Shown piece after piece: positions 46,398 through 58,069 of a stretch of 64,000 nucleotides of DNA. Each line of letters opens with the position of its first letter. Position 1 is the stretch's first letter. A program made the translations under genes and the position numbers. This DNA is from Isoetes taiwanensis (Eukaryota; Streptophyta; Lycopodiopsida; Isoetales; Isoetaceae): assembly GCA_021234155.1 (NCBI GenBank), contig JAJEKV010000010.1:5494871-5558870 (forward strand). The letters are read 5' to 3'. Below the pieces are notes generated by a model. It saw only the letters and a program-made list of their open reading frames with translations. It did not search any database and was not told the DNA's origin.

Positions 46398-46587
46398 CAC
46401 CCTACTTTTGGATGTTGGCTCACCAATTTTTAATCTTTTTACATTTTTATTTATTTTAACTGTTACTAGCTTAGCATAACTACAAAAATGAGAAAATTTT
46501 TTCCCATTTTTCGAGGTTTAAGGATCCTATCAAGTTAGTGCTACTGGGAACATGGCCAGTGCTTTGCTCTTGGTCTCCAAGAACATA

Positions 46588-46599
46588 GCTCTGATACCA
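46588..46599 (-). promoter_or_regulatory. element 1 primer-binding site (initiator Met tRNA)
   Basis: The minus strand reads TGGTATCAGAGC one base inside the 5' LTR. This is the standard complement to the 3' end of plant initiator methionine tRNA, used to prime minus-strand DNA synthesis, and it fixes the element's orientation. Confidence 0.95.
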
Positions 46600-46600
46600 C

Positions 46601-48273
46601 TGTGACGTCCCCTACTCGTATACGGTGCCCTCACCGTATACAAACAGGAGTTCATCCCCCATACCAGCTCCATGCTAATATAGGGCCCTCCACATGACAC
46701 TGCAACCGTGACGGGTTCCAGTGGGAAGAGTGGAAGGGTCATTGCACCCCGTCTCCCTCAGGGCCTACCTAGCTGCGGAAGCGTAAACATACATGTCAGT
46801 AGCACATACATCAACATCACATGACCATCACGAAGGATGGTCCTCCACATATCTGCATAGACAAAGATCAGCACTTCACATAGGGAATCCTACCCAAGGC
46901 TCAGACTCAAAGGGATGACTGACGGCTTGGGTCTCCAGAGTTCATTGCGGATGTAATTCATGGCAATGGATTTGGGCTGGCATATGAACATGGCATAGGG
47001 TTGTCCACTCCATCCGCCCTCCCGCATTGCACACTTTGCGAGTGGGCTGAAAAGTGTCGGGACTGATCAGAGCCCTGGGATGCATAGCCAAAAGGGCTAT
47101 TCACGGGCTCATCTTCCCGGCCCGATGGGGCGGTAGGGATCACTCCCTCCAGAGATCTACATGCCGACTCAAGGTGACTAGAGGCCTTTGCCCGTATTCT
47201 CGACCGAACCCAGCGGAAAGTGAACACCACTTCACGGGTGTCGAGCCCATGCCTTGCCCGCACGCTAGGTGGCAAGCCATTGGACCTAGTCACAATGATC
47301 CCCGGTGAGGCTTTTACACACTAGAGGGATCGTTCAAGAGTCGGGACATGAACCTCCTTCTTAGCGGTCCCGCCCCTTCACCCACATCCCTGTGGCTCTT
47401 GTGCCAGGCGAATCTACAAAGTGTGCTAGAGAGGCTACTCTAGGAGCATCAACTACCAAGCTTTAGGTCTCTACCCCCTTCCCAATACAAGGAGTTCATA
47501 TAGAGATACATCATCCATATACTTCACAGAGAACTAAAGAACTAGATCTAATCTACAACATAGAGTTAGGTTCTTTAATTAGAATCGCTATCTAGAGATC
47601 TAGAGGGCTGCTATGGGCAATTTAATAGGCTAAACCCTACTTGATTCAATGACTAAAATGGGGTTTAGACTATCTAATTGGCCAAATACTGATCCTTGAG
47701 AGGCTCCTCGACTGAGCTCGACCATCCTGGCCGAGACTTTCGAATCAAGGGAAACTAAGGATGCAATTCTCCCAGGCAGAGTCTGGGAGGCGGTTTTGGC
47801 TGTTGAGGCAGCCAAAACAGAGTTCTAAAGCCCTAAAATCGAAAATGGGCAAGTTAGGGTTTCCTACCCTATATAGACAAGGGGGGTGGCTAGGGTTTCC
47901 AATTATCCCCTTTTGGCATGTGGGATAATTGGAAATGGGCCCACTTGCCTTTAAGGGCTAGGTGGCCAAATGTGCACACATGGAAATGTGTGCCCACATT
48001 AATGTGTACATTGGGAAATGTGCACATTAATTGCACCTATGGGTGTGGCCCACTTGGCATGAAGTGTCCACTTGGAAATGTGTGCCCACATTAATGTGTA
48101 CATTGGAAAATGTGCACATTAATAGTTGCACATATTTCTGGCGAGTTGCCCCCTAGGGCTACCCACCTGGCTACACGCTAGCTAAGCGTATCGCCGGCCG
48201 GAGTGGCGCGGTGCTGCGTAGGCGGCGAGACGGTATACGCCCCGGGGGCGATATCTTTGGCTGGAACGTCACA
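46601..48273 (-). repeat. element 1 5' LTR (right copy)
   Basis: A 1,673-bp LTR from TGTGACGTCCCC to AACGTCACA, matching 34638-36313 with scattered substitutions and many 1-4 bp indels clustered around 46930-47400. Confidence 0.93.
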
Positions 48274-48278
48274 CTAAA

Positions 48279-49053
48279 TGCCGTAGAATTGGATTTCCGG
48301 ATGTTCGCATGGTAGTCGCAGATGTGGCCAAAGAAGAAGAGTGTCGAAAAATTGTTGATGAGCAGTGAATCAATTTGGAAAATGTAAAAATTTTATTTTT
48401 AAGTTGTCCTTTGTTTATGTTTTCTCTGGAACATGTCAGTGGATCACTTGGTGAACAATGCCGGCCTTGGCCAGAGTTATTATTTTGAGGAATCTACTGA
48501 TGTGAAAAGCACTGCTCCAATTATGGTATGATACTTTTTGCTTCCTAAATTTTTATATATAATCTTCTGTTTGTGGACACGATGTAAAATTAATACTTTT
48601 GCATTCTAATCTTCTCTTTGTGAACACGATGTAAATTTTTGGATATGACAGGGTTTTTAAATCTTTTGCTTTTTCTCAAACAGGATGTAAACTTCTGGGG
48701 CTATGTCTACATGACATACTTTGCTTTACCTCATCTTAAGAGATCCAGAGGTAAAATAATTGTCAATTCATCCGTTAATGCATGGATGCCAACACCACGC
48801 CATAGCATCTACAATGTAAGTTCATTTTATTATGTTTCTGTTTTGTTTTTGGTTTTGCCATATAGTAAGTCAGGTCTTGAGTTTATAGGCATCTAAAGCA
48901 TTTGTGTTCCATCTGTTCGAGATCTTGAGGGTAGAGGTTGGAAATGAAGTAGGCATTACCATAGTCACTCCGGGTTTCATCGAGAGTGAGATGACTGTTG
49001 GAAAGATGATGTCAGAGGAAGGCAAGCTTGTGAAGGATGAAGACAGACGAGAT
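48279..49053 (+). pseudogene. HSD-like second part of exon 2 and exons 3-5
   Basis: Exon 2 resumes after the duplicated CTAAA with CRRIGFPDVRMVVADVAKEE. After IVDE a 1-base loss shifts frame before TVNQFGK. Exon 3 (48440-48525) reads DHLVNNAGLGQSYYFEEST. Exon 4 (48684-48815) reads DVNFWGYVYMTYFALPHLKR to PRHSIYN. Exon 5 (48889-49053) reads ASKAFVFHLFEILRVEVGNE, then ITIVTPGFIESEM, to DEDRRD. The catalytic tetrad Asn-Ser-Tyr-Lys is preserved, so decay is recent or confined to exon 2. Confidence 0.88.
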
Positions 49054-49537
49054 GTAAGTTTGGCATCGATAATGGATTCTGGAATACTATTAACCCTGTG
49101 TCTAAACTCTAGACTTTATTTCTTAGCATGTTGGATCTTGTTTTTCTGCATTTTGTTTGTCTCTTTGCATTTATGTTTTGGCATGTTGCAACTTGATTGT
49201 TGTATGCAGTTGACAGTAAAAACTGGAATATAAGCTCTTTGACCCTGTTCCCTCTTTGTAGGATCTTGTTGTCCTGCATTTTTGTTCTTTGCTTTGCATT
49301 TATGTTTTGGCACGTTGGAACTTGATTGTTATTTGCAAGTAATAGTAAATAGGGAGACAAGCACTTTGACACTGTTCGCACTATATAGTGCTAGCTAATG
49401 CAATGGTGGCGATTGCGCTGGTTCTTAAGAGGGATTTCAGGGATTTAAAGGCATCTATGTGGTTTGTTTATTTCGGACGACTAATGCATACATGATTTGC
49501 TTGAAAAGAATGATGCGTGCATGGTCTTGTTTAAGAT

Positions 49538-51211
49538 TGTGACGCTCCCTGAACATATACGACCCTCGGCCGTATACATACGGGGACTTTCCCCTCCCAT
49601 GGCGACCAACTCGCCATGAGCAGGGCCCTCCGTCTATTTCGGGCCATCTATAATATGATGCCCGAAAGAAGGACACGAAGGGGTCATTCGGCCCACGCCT
49701 TCAATGGGGCTCCTACGTCGCGGAAGCGTGAATACAAGGGTTAGCACACAGCATAAATCACATATAAAATAACACCACGAAGGGTGGCGCATCCATCCAA
49801 ATACCAACGGCAAAGAATATGCATCTAAACCTAAGAAAACACCCCAAACCCATGGTTCTACCCCGGCTCAGACTCCAGTGAGGATTGACTGACGGCTAGG
49901 TCTCAAGAGATTAGCAGACCGAATCTTAACATGGCGTTGGCTGGCATAGAACATCGGCTAGGGTTGTCCACTCCATCCGCCCCTCCTGTGCACACTTTGC
50001 AGATGAGTCGAATCATGCTATGGCATCACTATAGCCTTCCGGATACGCAGACTCAAGGTATCACCCTTCGAGCCTACTACAGGGTTCATGAAGCCCCGTC
50101 CGATGAGGCAGGTCGGGGAAGCGTCCCCTTCCAGGATCACAGTGGTTCCATGGGTGGACTAGAGAATACGTGTCGCATCGGCACCCCCGCATCCGTGCCC
50201 ACTTACTCGCCCTAAATCTACTCAAAGTCTGGGGATGCCCCATGCGGGTCACACCTCTGTTCCCGAGGGAGTGTCGGGACCCATACCCGCCCCTGGATCG
50301 CGCCTAGCTCACTGGCCGGCTATTAGGCCTAGTCCACTGTAGGAGTCTCAGGAGCCTTTTATGTTCGTGCAAGACCCCACCCCCACTTCACCACTGTGTC
50401 CCTTGTTTGGTGCTAAGCCACTCCATAGCATCCACGACTCGGTGGGCTCTTGTGCACAGGCCACATTATTGGGATAATACAGGGCTCTACCTAGGAGCAT
50501 ACTACAATATATGGGCTCGAGAGGTCTCTACCCCCTTATTTCCCCATTTCGAGTAAGACTATGCAAAGAACTATCAATCCATCCTTTGAGAGCAAATCCG
50601 AATCGAGAATATAAAGAGAACTTACCTTTACAACCAAGGGTTAGTTCCTACGAGTAAAACACAGAGAGAACAGACAAAACAACACAACAAGTGCCCAACA
50701 GGGGCGCTACCCTAGAATATCAACCTATACTAGCCACCTACCCGAGTTCCTGCTGGACCCGTTATCGTTGGGCGCTTCCATCTTCTTGGGACTTGACGTT
50801 TAGCTCTGGCTACGCAGGTACGTGCTAGGCAAGGGTGGCGCTCAGCTGGGCAAAGGTAGGTAGGCGCTCAGCTCCTCAAAGGTGGCGCTCAGCTCCTCTT
50901 GGCTCCTCCTGGTCGATTATGGCTGATATGGGGGGTAGTGATCCACCTTGATGCCTCCAATTAGCATCACCATGTTAGCCAATCGATTTTGGCCAAGTGG
51001 CACCTTCCCAAACCATAATTAACTTAATTATCCCTTTTACATATTAATTCCTTAATTATAGGTTATTATCCTTAATAATTAAATTAGCATAGCTAATTTA
51101 ATCCCTTTAGGTCAATCCCCCTAGGTTACCATACCCCATGGTGGCGTATCTATACTGGGTGACGTGTCAATATATTTATACGTATACCGTATAAATACTT
51201 GGAACGTCACA
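49538..51211 (-). repeat. element 2 3' LTR (left copy)
   Basis: 1,674 bp, TGTGACGCTCCC to GGAACGTCACA. It differs from the right copy at scattered sites (for example TATTTCGGG/TATTTTGGG near 49630). Confidence 0.95.
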
Positions 51212-51788
51212 TTCTCCCCTTCTTAGAATTAATGTTGGGGTTAGATACAAATGTAGTAAATGACATTATGAAGGAAGGGAATTCCTTATTTCAGAAGATA
51301 ATATATTAAAACTTCAAAGTTTAAAACAGTTTAAGCACCGAAGTGCAGTTCACATGATTATCATAAGCAACAAGTTCAAGGACCGAAGTCCAATATCAAA
51401 TAGCAGGGTAACAATAAGGAACTACATGTAAACACTATGGCGGAAAAGTCGGGCCATCAAGCAACCCTCTATACATGGGCAGGTCACGATCGCTCAATCG
51501 GCCCGCACATGTCAATATGTCAGTTTATATAGATAAAATAATTAGGTTGTGGTTGAAGGGTCCACCCCCTATAAGAAATAAAAGAAAATTTATCTACAAG
51601 GAACCTATCATGCCTATGGTTCGCAATTCATTGCAGCGTAAGGAATGGTCAAGTTCCTATTATAGCCAAGATGAATGCAGCTATGAACTACACATTTTTA
51701 CAAGCAGTTCATGGGTCATGTCCACATTGACAAGACACCACGCCCTAAGGAACACGAAGGTGATCCCATCATCGAATCTTGTTGTTAA

Positions 51789-54700
51789 CTACGATGCATC
51801 TACCCCTCTACTGACTGATTCTCGGCGAATCAAGCCTTCAAGCTTACCGCCGGGAGCGGGGTTGATAGCATCGTTGATGGTGCGGCCTTGAGATTCACGC
51901 ATGAAGTCCGGATAGTGCTTCTCAAGGTCTGTTTCCATCACCCACGTAGCATCCTCAGCTGGCAAGTGTTTCCACTTGACCAAGTATTGTAACATTTGAG
52001 TCCTCCTGGTCTGCTTATATGCTCGATCAAGAAGAGCTTCAGGCACTATATCTAACTGCTCTTCTGTCATCTCAAGTAGGGTGGGTGTATCCAAGATCTG
52101 CTCTGGATCTGGGGTGTGCTGCTTTAGAAGACTCACATGAAAGACCTTGTGGATCTTCAAGCGGGGTGGCAAATCCAGGCGATATGCTTGCTCCCCAATA
52201 CGTTCAGTGATCTTGAACGGCCCAGCCCATCTGGGTGCTAGCTTTTTGCAGTTACCAATCTTAAGCTTGGCTTGTTTTACCTTAATCTTAAGCCAAACCG
52301 ATTCACCCACCTAGAAGACTCGTGGGGTCCTGTGCTTATCGGCTACACTCTTCTGGCGACTGCGTGCAGCCAATAGGTAACCACGAACTTCCTCGACCAG
52401 AGCTTGCATTTCCAAGAGGAGTTGCTGAGAAACCTCTACTTTAGAAACGGGGTTATGCCATGTGTCTGGAGTAAGACATTGATAACCATAATTTATCATA
52501 AAGGGAGACATTCTGGAAGACTCCTGCTTCATGCTATTGTAGGCGAACTCGACCAGATAAATATAGTCAGCCCACTGTGATTGCTTACTCCACACATAAC
52601 TTCGCAGCATATCCTCTATAATGCGATTAGTACGTTCTGTCTGACCATCTGTTTGAGGATGATACGCTGTACTCATAGCAAGCTTGGTCTGGATGGTGGC
52701 AAAGAAATCCTTCTAGAATGCACTTACGAATTTGGGATCTCTGTCGGAGACAATAACTCGTGGCATTCCGTGTAACCTGAAGATCTCCTTGGCAAACAGC
52801 AGAGCAGTATCAAAGGCTGTATCCGTGGTACGACATGGCAAGAAATGAGCCATTTTCGACAATTTGTCGACCACTACCATCAATGCATCATATCCACGGA
52901 GAGTACGTGGAAGGCCCACAATGAAATCCATGGTTATTACTTCCCACTTAGCATTGGGCACATCCAAAGGTTGCAACTCTCCTGGAGTCCTTAATTGTTC
53001 CGCCTTGGTTTGCTGACACACCTGACACTGCTTAATGTACCTGGCAATGTGCTTCTTCATAGAAGGCCAGAAATAGCTGGAGCGGATCTTAAAGTAGGTC
53101 TTCATAAAACCTGCATGTCCAGCTATAGGGCTGTTGTGCGTGTCATGGAGGATTAGCTTGCGCACTCCCGAAGTTTCAGGTACGCACAACTTATCCTTGT
53201 AATATAACAAGTTGCCTTCTTTCTTATACGAACGGAAAGCTTCACGCTCTTTATCTGTGCGAGCTTCCTTAGCCAAACTATTCCAGACTTCACAGAACTC
53301 GGGATCTGTGGCCAAGGTTTGCTCTATCTGTTTCCCAAACTCACTAGTGAGTGTGGAAATTGCATTATAATGGGTTCGGGTTACCAAAGGATGGCGTGAC
53401 AACGCATCCGCAACCACATTGTGCTTCGCAGGCTTATACATAATCTCAAAGTCGTATTCCTCCAGAAATTCCATCCATCTTCTCTGACGAAGATTGAGAT
53501 TTGGCTGGGTGGATAAGTAACGGAGACTCTGATGATCGGTATCCAGCTGGAATCTTCTACCAAGAAGGTAGTGTCTCCATATCCGCAGAGCACGGACAAC
53601 GGCTAGCAATTCCTGATCATGAGTAGGATATCGCTGCTCCGTCTCATTCATTTTCTTTGAATCATAGGCAATAACCCTCCCCTCCTGCATTAGAACTCCA
53701 CCAGTAGCAATTTTACTGGCATCCGTTGCTACTAGTTTATCCTTCTCAGGGTCGGGCAATGTGAGGACTGGTGCTGACGTTAAAGCATCTTTAAGCTGCT
53801 AGAAACTTCCTTGAACCTTTGCTTTCCAATGCTCAATCCAATCCTTCACCTTCTCATGCTTTGTAAGATTAGTAAGAGGTGCTGCAATCTTTGCAAAATC
53901 CTTAACAAATTTCCGATAATATCCGGCTAGTCCTAAGAAACTTCGGACTTCTGAAACATTACCCGGAATAGGCCAGTCCCTTACTGCCTCTATCTTTGCT
54001 GGATCTGTCGCAATGCCCTCTGCTGAAATGATATGTCCCAAATAATCCATTTTGGGAGTGGCAAACTTGCATTTAGAGAACTTGGCAAAGAGCTGATGGC
54101 GTCTTAGCTTTTCTAGGGCCAACCGAAGATGTTTCTCATGCTCCTCCAGGGTTTTACTATAGATGAGAATGTCGTCAAAGAAAATAACAACAAAATCATC
54201 TAAGTATTGTCGGAAGACATCATTCATTAACCGCATAAACGTTGCGGGGGCATTAGTTAATCCAAAAGGCATAACGGTAAACTCATAATGCCCATATCTA
54301 GTGCGAAAAGCAGATTTATGAATGTCCTCCTCCTTGATCCTTATTTGATGATATCCGGAGCGTAAATCAATCTTTGAGAACTGCTTGGCCCCTTGCAACT
54401 GGTCCATTAGATCATCTGCCCTAGGCAACGCATAGCGATTCTTAATGGTGTGCTTATTGAGCTGCCTATAGTCAATACACATCCTCAAGGAGCCATCCTT
54501 TTTCTTAACAAAAAGGATAGGAGCGCCAAAGGGCGAAACACTAGGTCGAATGAAACCTAGGTTTAGTAGCTCCTGAAGTTGCTTCTTAAGCCCTGCCAAC
54601 TCTGGGGGACTCATACGGTACGGGGCCTTGCTGGTAGGCTTAGTACCTGGCTCCAGAGCTATCTCACATTCTACTCCTCTAAAAGGAGGAAGTTTTTGGA

Positions 54701-55230
54701 TCTCATCTGGAAAAAGATCGCTAAATTCTCGGAGAAGATTGGCAATTCCTTAGGCAAGGTATCAACTACTTGCTCGCTTAGCAGCATCGACTCAATGGAG
54801 GCAAGCCTAATAATGCAAAGCAACTTATCTTTACGTATAGCCTTATCTAACTGCCTGATGGTGATAGACTGCATAATGGGGTTTAAGGAGTCACCTTTTA
54901 TAGTTACGCGGGCTCCGTTAGCGGCGTTGAAGGTAACTTCCGTTTCGCATGATCTATATTGGCTTTTGCGGATGCCAAGAATTCCATACCAACAATAAGA
55001 TCATACTTGCCAATATCCATTATCTCGGCACCCATGGCAACCGGGTGCTTTTGTAACCGCATCTTAAGGTTAATGCGACGGCCATGCGTATATCCGATCT
55101 TACCAGCGGCTAAAGTGGCGGGCTTGATTCGAGATCTCAAGGTTTCAAGCCGCAATACAGGCCATTCTAGGAGAAGCAAAATTATGTGTACTACCCGTAT
55201 CCATCGAATTATAAAAGGTTTTCTTTGTCT
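51789..55230 (-). pseudogene. element 2 pol: protease, RT, RNase H, integrase, chromodomain
   Basis: Protease active site MDTGSTHNF near 55195, with an indel just before it. Then one frame from 54614 to 51789 carries: reverse transcriptase ([18 protein letters not shown], catalytic [12 protein letters not shown] near 54180), RNase H (LVATDASKIATGGVLMQ), integrase zinc region (HDTHNSPIAGHAG, CQVCQQTK), integrase core (MDFIVGLPRTLRGYDALMV, VSDRDPKF, AYHPQTDGQTERTNRI), GPF motif (RWAGPFKITERIG) and chromodomain (QYLVKWKHLPAEDATWV) near 51960. Only three stops interrupt it, all TAG (53799, 52713 and 52311). The frame between protease and RT is shifted. Confidence 0.88.
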
Positions 55231-55237
55231 ACTTGAC

Positions 55238-56506
55238 CTATGGTGGAAATACTTGGCGGTGACTTTCAGCATTGCCGGTTTCAATGGCTGCAAGGATATG
55301 GGACTCACCGTGAATGTACTCGGGAGCCTCCTCATCGACAGGTAGTGTAGACTCCAGATCGTCCCAATCAAGATCGGCCATGGCCAGCTGGGCAATTTGT
55401 GTGACATAAGGGCAATTTTGCATGTAGTGCCCGGGTCGCATACACCTGTAACATGCCTTATCTCTGCGTAACTGATCTCGGGCCTCTTTGGGAATAGACT
55501 GTAAGAGATCCCGAACTTCCTTGCCGACATTATCCGGTTTGTCGGGCATGTTGAAGGTGACTTTCTTTTCCTGGCGGCCGTAAGAGTTCTGCTGAGAGGG
55601 CCCCGGACTTGGCGAGTGGGGTTGGTAAGGTGTGGACGGGCGTGGCTGCGAGTAAGGAGCAGGACGCGGATACTGGTTCCTTGGTGTATCCTCCTCGAGG
55701 CTCAATGCCTTAGCCTCAGCCTCTGCAACTGATTTTGGGTCTATGGCCTTAACCATTCGCTTAATGGATGGGGCCAATCCTTCAATGTAGCCCTCCACCG
55801 CCCTCTTTTCATTCATCCCTGGTACATACAGCCTCAAGCGCATGAACTCATCAGTGTAGGCCTGAACTGACATACCCTTCTGCTCTAGCCTGTAGAAGGT
55901 CTGGATTTGTTGGCATTTGTGCGCACGAGGCACATAATGCGACTTAAAAGCTTTGGCAAACTTCTTAAACTTGCACCTGCTTCTGTCCAGATGCTTGGCT
56001 CTGGCATAGCCCTTCCACCAAATGCGGGCAGCTCCTGTAAGGTTTGTGGTGGCGACCTTTCCGGTATCCTTTTCTGTCATGCCATAGGATTTGCCAAACT
56101 CCTTCATTTCGTCCAACCAGGACTCTGCATTCAGTCCGCCCCTAGATTTCCCATCAAACTGGGCTAGTTTCCTATTCTTCCATATACTAGTTATGGCCGT
56201 ATCAACCGTCTTGCGGTACTCCTTATCTCGGCGCTTTGCATGGTCACCGGATGATACAGACGACTCAGAAGACACAGAAGTGGCTGATGGTGAAGAGGTA
56301 GCACTATCCCTTGAGGAACTTCTATGGCGTTTGGAACGGTGCTTCCTTCGTGCGAGTACAGGGCTTGGTTCAGGTGCAAGTGGCTGCTGGGGTGGTGGGC
56401 TTGGCGGCAACGGAGGTAACTCCGGTCCATCCTCCTGTACGTGTTGCGGAGGGTTGGCATTCAACACATAAGTTTGTAACTCGACTAATTGCCTCTTCAT
56501 CAACAT
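55238..56506 (-). CDS. element 2 gag
   Basis: An open 422-codon ORF with an acidic/Pro-rich N-terminus, a basic Ser-rich linker, the retrotransposon gag core (RIWWKGYARAKHLDRSRC, AFKSHYVPRAHK, DEFMRLRLYVPGMNEKRAVE, YIEGLAPSIKRMV) and one CCHC zinc knuckle, CYRCMRPGHYMQNC. It forms the nucleocapsid/capsid of virus-like particles. The frame ends about 40 bases before the protease active site and two TAGs follow, so gag and pol were probably one frame before small indels. Confidence 0.88.
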   Translation of the reverse strand: MLMKRQLVELQTYVLNANPPQHVQEDGPELPPLPPSPPPQQPLAPEPSPVLARRKHRSKRHRSSSRDSATSSPSATSVSSESSVSSGDHAKRRDKEYRKTVDTAITSIWKNRKLAQFDGKSRGGLNAESWLDEMKEFGKSYGMTEKDTGKVATTNLTGAARIWWKGYARAKHLDRSRCKFKKFAKAFKSHYVPRAHKCQQIQTFYRLEQKGMSVQAYTDEFMRLRLYVPGMNEKRAVEGYIEGLAPSIKRMVKAIDPKSVAEAEAKALSLEEDTPRNQYPRPAPYSQPRPSTPYQPHSPSPGPSQQNSYGRQEKKVTFNMPDKPDNVGKEVRDLLQSIPKEARDQLRRDKACYRCMRPGHYMQNCPYVTQIAQLAMADLDWDDLESTLPVDEEAPEYIHGESHILAAIETGNAESHRQVFPP

Positions 56507-56764
56507 AAGTTCTTGCTCCGGTGTTAGTCGACTGGCGTTCGAAGGTGTCTGCCCGGCGGCAATGCGTGCACCGTCTATATTGGGTATAAGAAGGTATAAG
56601 CAGAATTATAGTGACATCAAGTCTCCCCAAAGAAATTCATTTGGGATAGTATTTAGAGAAAGAGAATACAAAAACATTCTTATATTCACGATTTCAAAAT
56701 TTAGACTATTTCACATAATTAAGTCCGTAAAAATTTTACAACAGAAAAGAAGATAGTCGCCTAG

Positions 56765-57448
56765 TCACCGAAACTCCCCTCGGATCCTTCGTGCCAGCTG
56801 GAGGTCCTTGGGCATGATGCTGACCCTCTTTGCGTGTATGGCACAAAGGTTGGCGTCGCTCAAGAGTTCGATGAGGTAAGCCTCGGCAGCCTCTTGGAGT
56901 GCGAGGATTGCAAAAGCTTGGAACCTCAGGTCGGTTTTAAAATCCTGGGCAATTTCTCGTACAAGCCGCTGGAAAGGGAGCCGACGAATCAAGGGCTCAG
57001 TTGACTTCTGATAGTTACGTATCTCCCGAAGTGCTACCGTGCCCGGTCGGTATCGATGGGGCTTTCGCGGCTTGAGGGTCGCCTTCAGCGATGGGAGTGA
57101 TTTCCCACCTGTTGTTGGATGCTTTGCCCGCTGGACGATCTGCTCTCGCCTCTGAGCTGGTGTCTTCTTGGCAATGGTGGCATTCTTTTGCAGACGGGTC
57201 TTGTAGCCCACACCTCCCTTAACGGGTTTGGTGCTCTTTCTCTTCAACGTCCTGTTGCCCGGCTCCGTAGCCTCCCTATTCCTAGCCCCGCCCTGCTCCA
57301 CAGGTTGATCGTGTTGCAGGCCAACAGTTGGATCCACCGTTTGGTTGATGCTCTGGTCAACGTTTTGATCCCCCTGTTGATCAACATGCTGGTTTTGGCC
57401 GTCCTCTGCTTCCTTACGGAGCCTCTCCTCCTCATCACCCCCTAGCAT
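56765..57448 (-). CDS. element 2 histone H3 protein with novel N-terminus
   Basis: An intact 227-codon ORF, ATG 57448. Residues 129-227 align gap-free to histone H3 Lys37-Ala135, including [55 protein letters not shown] and [15 protein letters not shown] count about 16 differences in 99 from plant H3.3 as I recall it, and Tyr41 and Leu90 are H3.3-like. Changes include Lys56 to Asn, Ser-His86/87 to Ala-Phe and an FR C-terminus. The canonical tail is replaced by 128 residues: acidic/Gln-rich, then basic, with tail-like scraps RKST (near residue 70) and TTGGKS. Loop 1 is canonical, so it is not CENH3-like. It is the first ORF after the primer site and precedes gag. It would be expected in nuclei, able to pair with H4 in principle (inference). 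Confidence 0.93.
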   Translation of the reverse strand: MLGGDEEERLRKEAEDGQNQHVDQQGDQNVDQSINQTVDPTVGLQHDQPVEQGGARNREATEPGNRTLKRKSTKPVKGGVGYKTRLQKNATIAKKTPAQRREQIVQRAKHPTTGGKSLPSLKATLKPRKPHRYRPGTVALREIRNYQKSTEPLIRRLPFQRLVREIAQDFKTDLRFQAFAILALQEAAEAYLIELLSDANLCAIHAKRVSIMPKDLQLARRIRGEFR

Positions 57449-58056
57449 CTGGTGCAGGGTGTGAGGGAAGGTCAGCTATGGCGGGGACAGAGCTCGGGTC
57501 CGGCGGCTATGGCGGAGAAGGGCGTCCAGAGGAAACACGCCTTTAAAAAGTAATTCAAATTTAAAATTCCAACGTTCACTTTTTTTTACAAAAAAAATTC
57601 AATTTTTTTTTTTTTTTTTTTTTTTTTATAAAAAAATTTTTAAACAGGCGCGTATAAAAATACGCGCGACCGTATGGGGCGCTGCTTTGCTTATACGTCT
57701 TCAACTTTTCGAAAGAAACACCTCTGAGTACAGCAGCGCCCCTTTCGATTTTTTGGCGGCCTATTGTCTTTTTGACCTCGGGAGACGTGCCCCCTAGGGT
57801 ATTTGGGAGGTGTCCGATCCATTGGAGCCGTTTTCGCCTTCATCCGAGCTACCTACAAAAAGTTATAGCTCTTCGAAACTTGGGTCTTCCAGTCGCCCCA
57901 GACTTCTTAAGGACGTACAATCTATTACATTAACCTAGCACCAAACCAAACATCAAAGAACTAAGCAATCACTCTTGCTTAGACTCTCTCTCCTAACTAC
58001 CGAACTAGCGAGTTAGGGTTTGGTCAGTGCTATGATTTCGAGTAACTGAAATCACG
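57449..58056 (-). other. element 2 leader
   Basis: About 600 bp between primer site and H3 ORF. It contains a T-run/A-rich segment near 57580-57640 (26 T) and a small perfect hairpin GCGCGTATAAAAATACGCGC (57649-57668). No second ORF and none of the 67-bp palindromes of element 1. Confidence 0.6.
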
Positions 58057-58068
58057 GCTCTGATACCA
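58057..58068 (-). promoter_or_regulatory. element 2 primer-binding site (initiator Met tRNA)
   Basis: The minus strand TGGTATCAGAGC, one base from the LTR edge at 58070, is identical to that of element 1. Confidence 0.95.
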
Positions 58069-58069
58069 C

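Larger units (their letters stand above)
34638..48273 (-). mobile_element. element 1: Ty3/gypsy chromovirus with an H3-like ORF
   Basis: It is 13,636 bp with TGTGAC...GTCACA ends and CTAAA target duplications (34633-34637, 48274-48278). In element orientation (minus) the order is: 5' LTR, initiator-Met tRNA primer site, palindromic repeats, acidic ORF, basic ORF, H3-like ORF, palindromic repeats, ~507-codon ORF, gag, protease, reverse transcriptase, RNase H, integrase, chromodomain, purine tract, 3' LTR. Gag-pol is broken by several frameshifts and stops. Its LTRs differ by scattered substitutions and small indels, more than those of element 2. Confidence 0.92.

Noticed and set aside
56788-57445. 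Plus-strand ORF opposite the element 2 H3 ORF
   Set aside because: Antisense shadow of the H3 coding sequence. The minus frame has a recognised fold and the plus frame does not.
44608-57448. The H3-like ORFs as captured CENH3 (centromeric H3)
   Set aside because: In both, loop 1 has canonical H3 length and the fold aligns gap-free with H3. Element 2 keeps the canonical [16 protein letters not shown] core. CENH3 normally has a longer loop 1 and a diverged alpha-N region. A CENH3 origin for element 1 is not fully excluded because it is so divergent.
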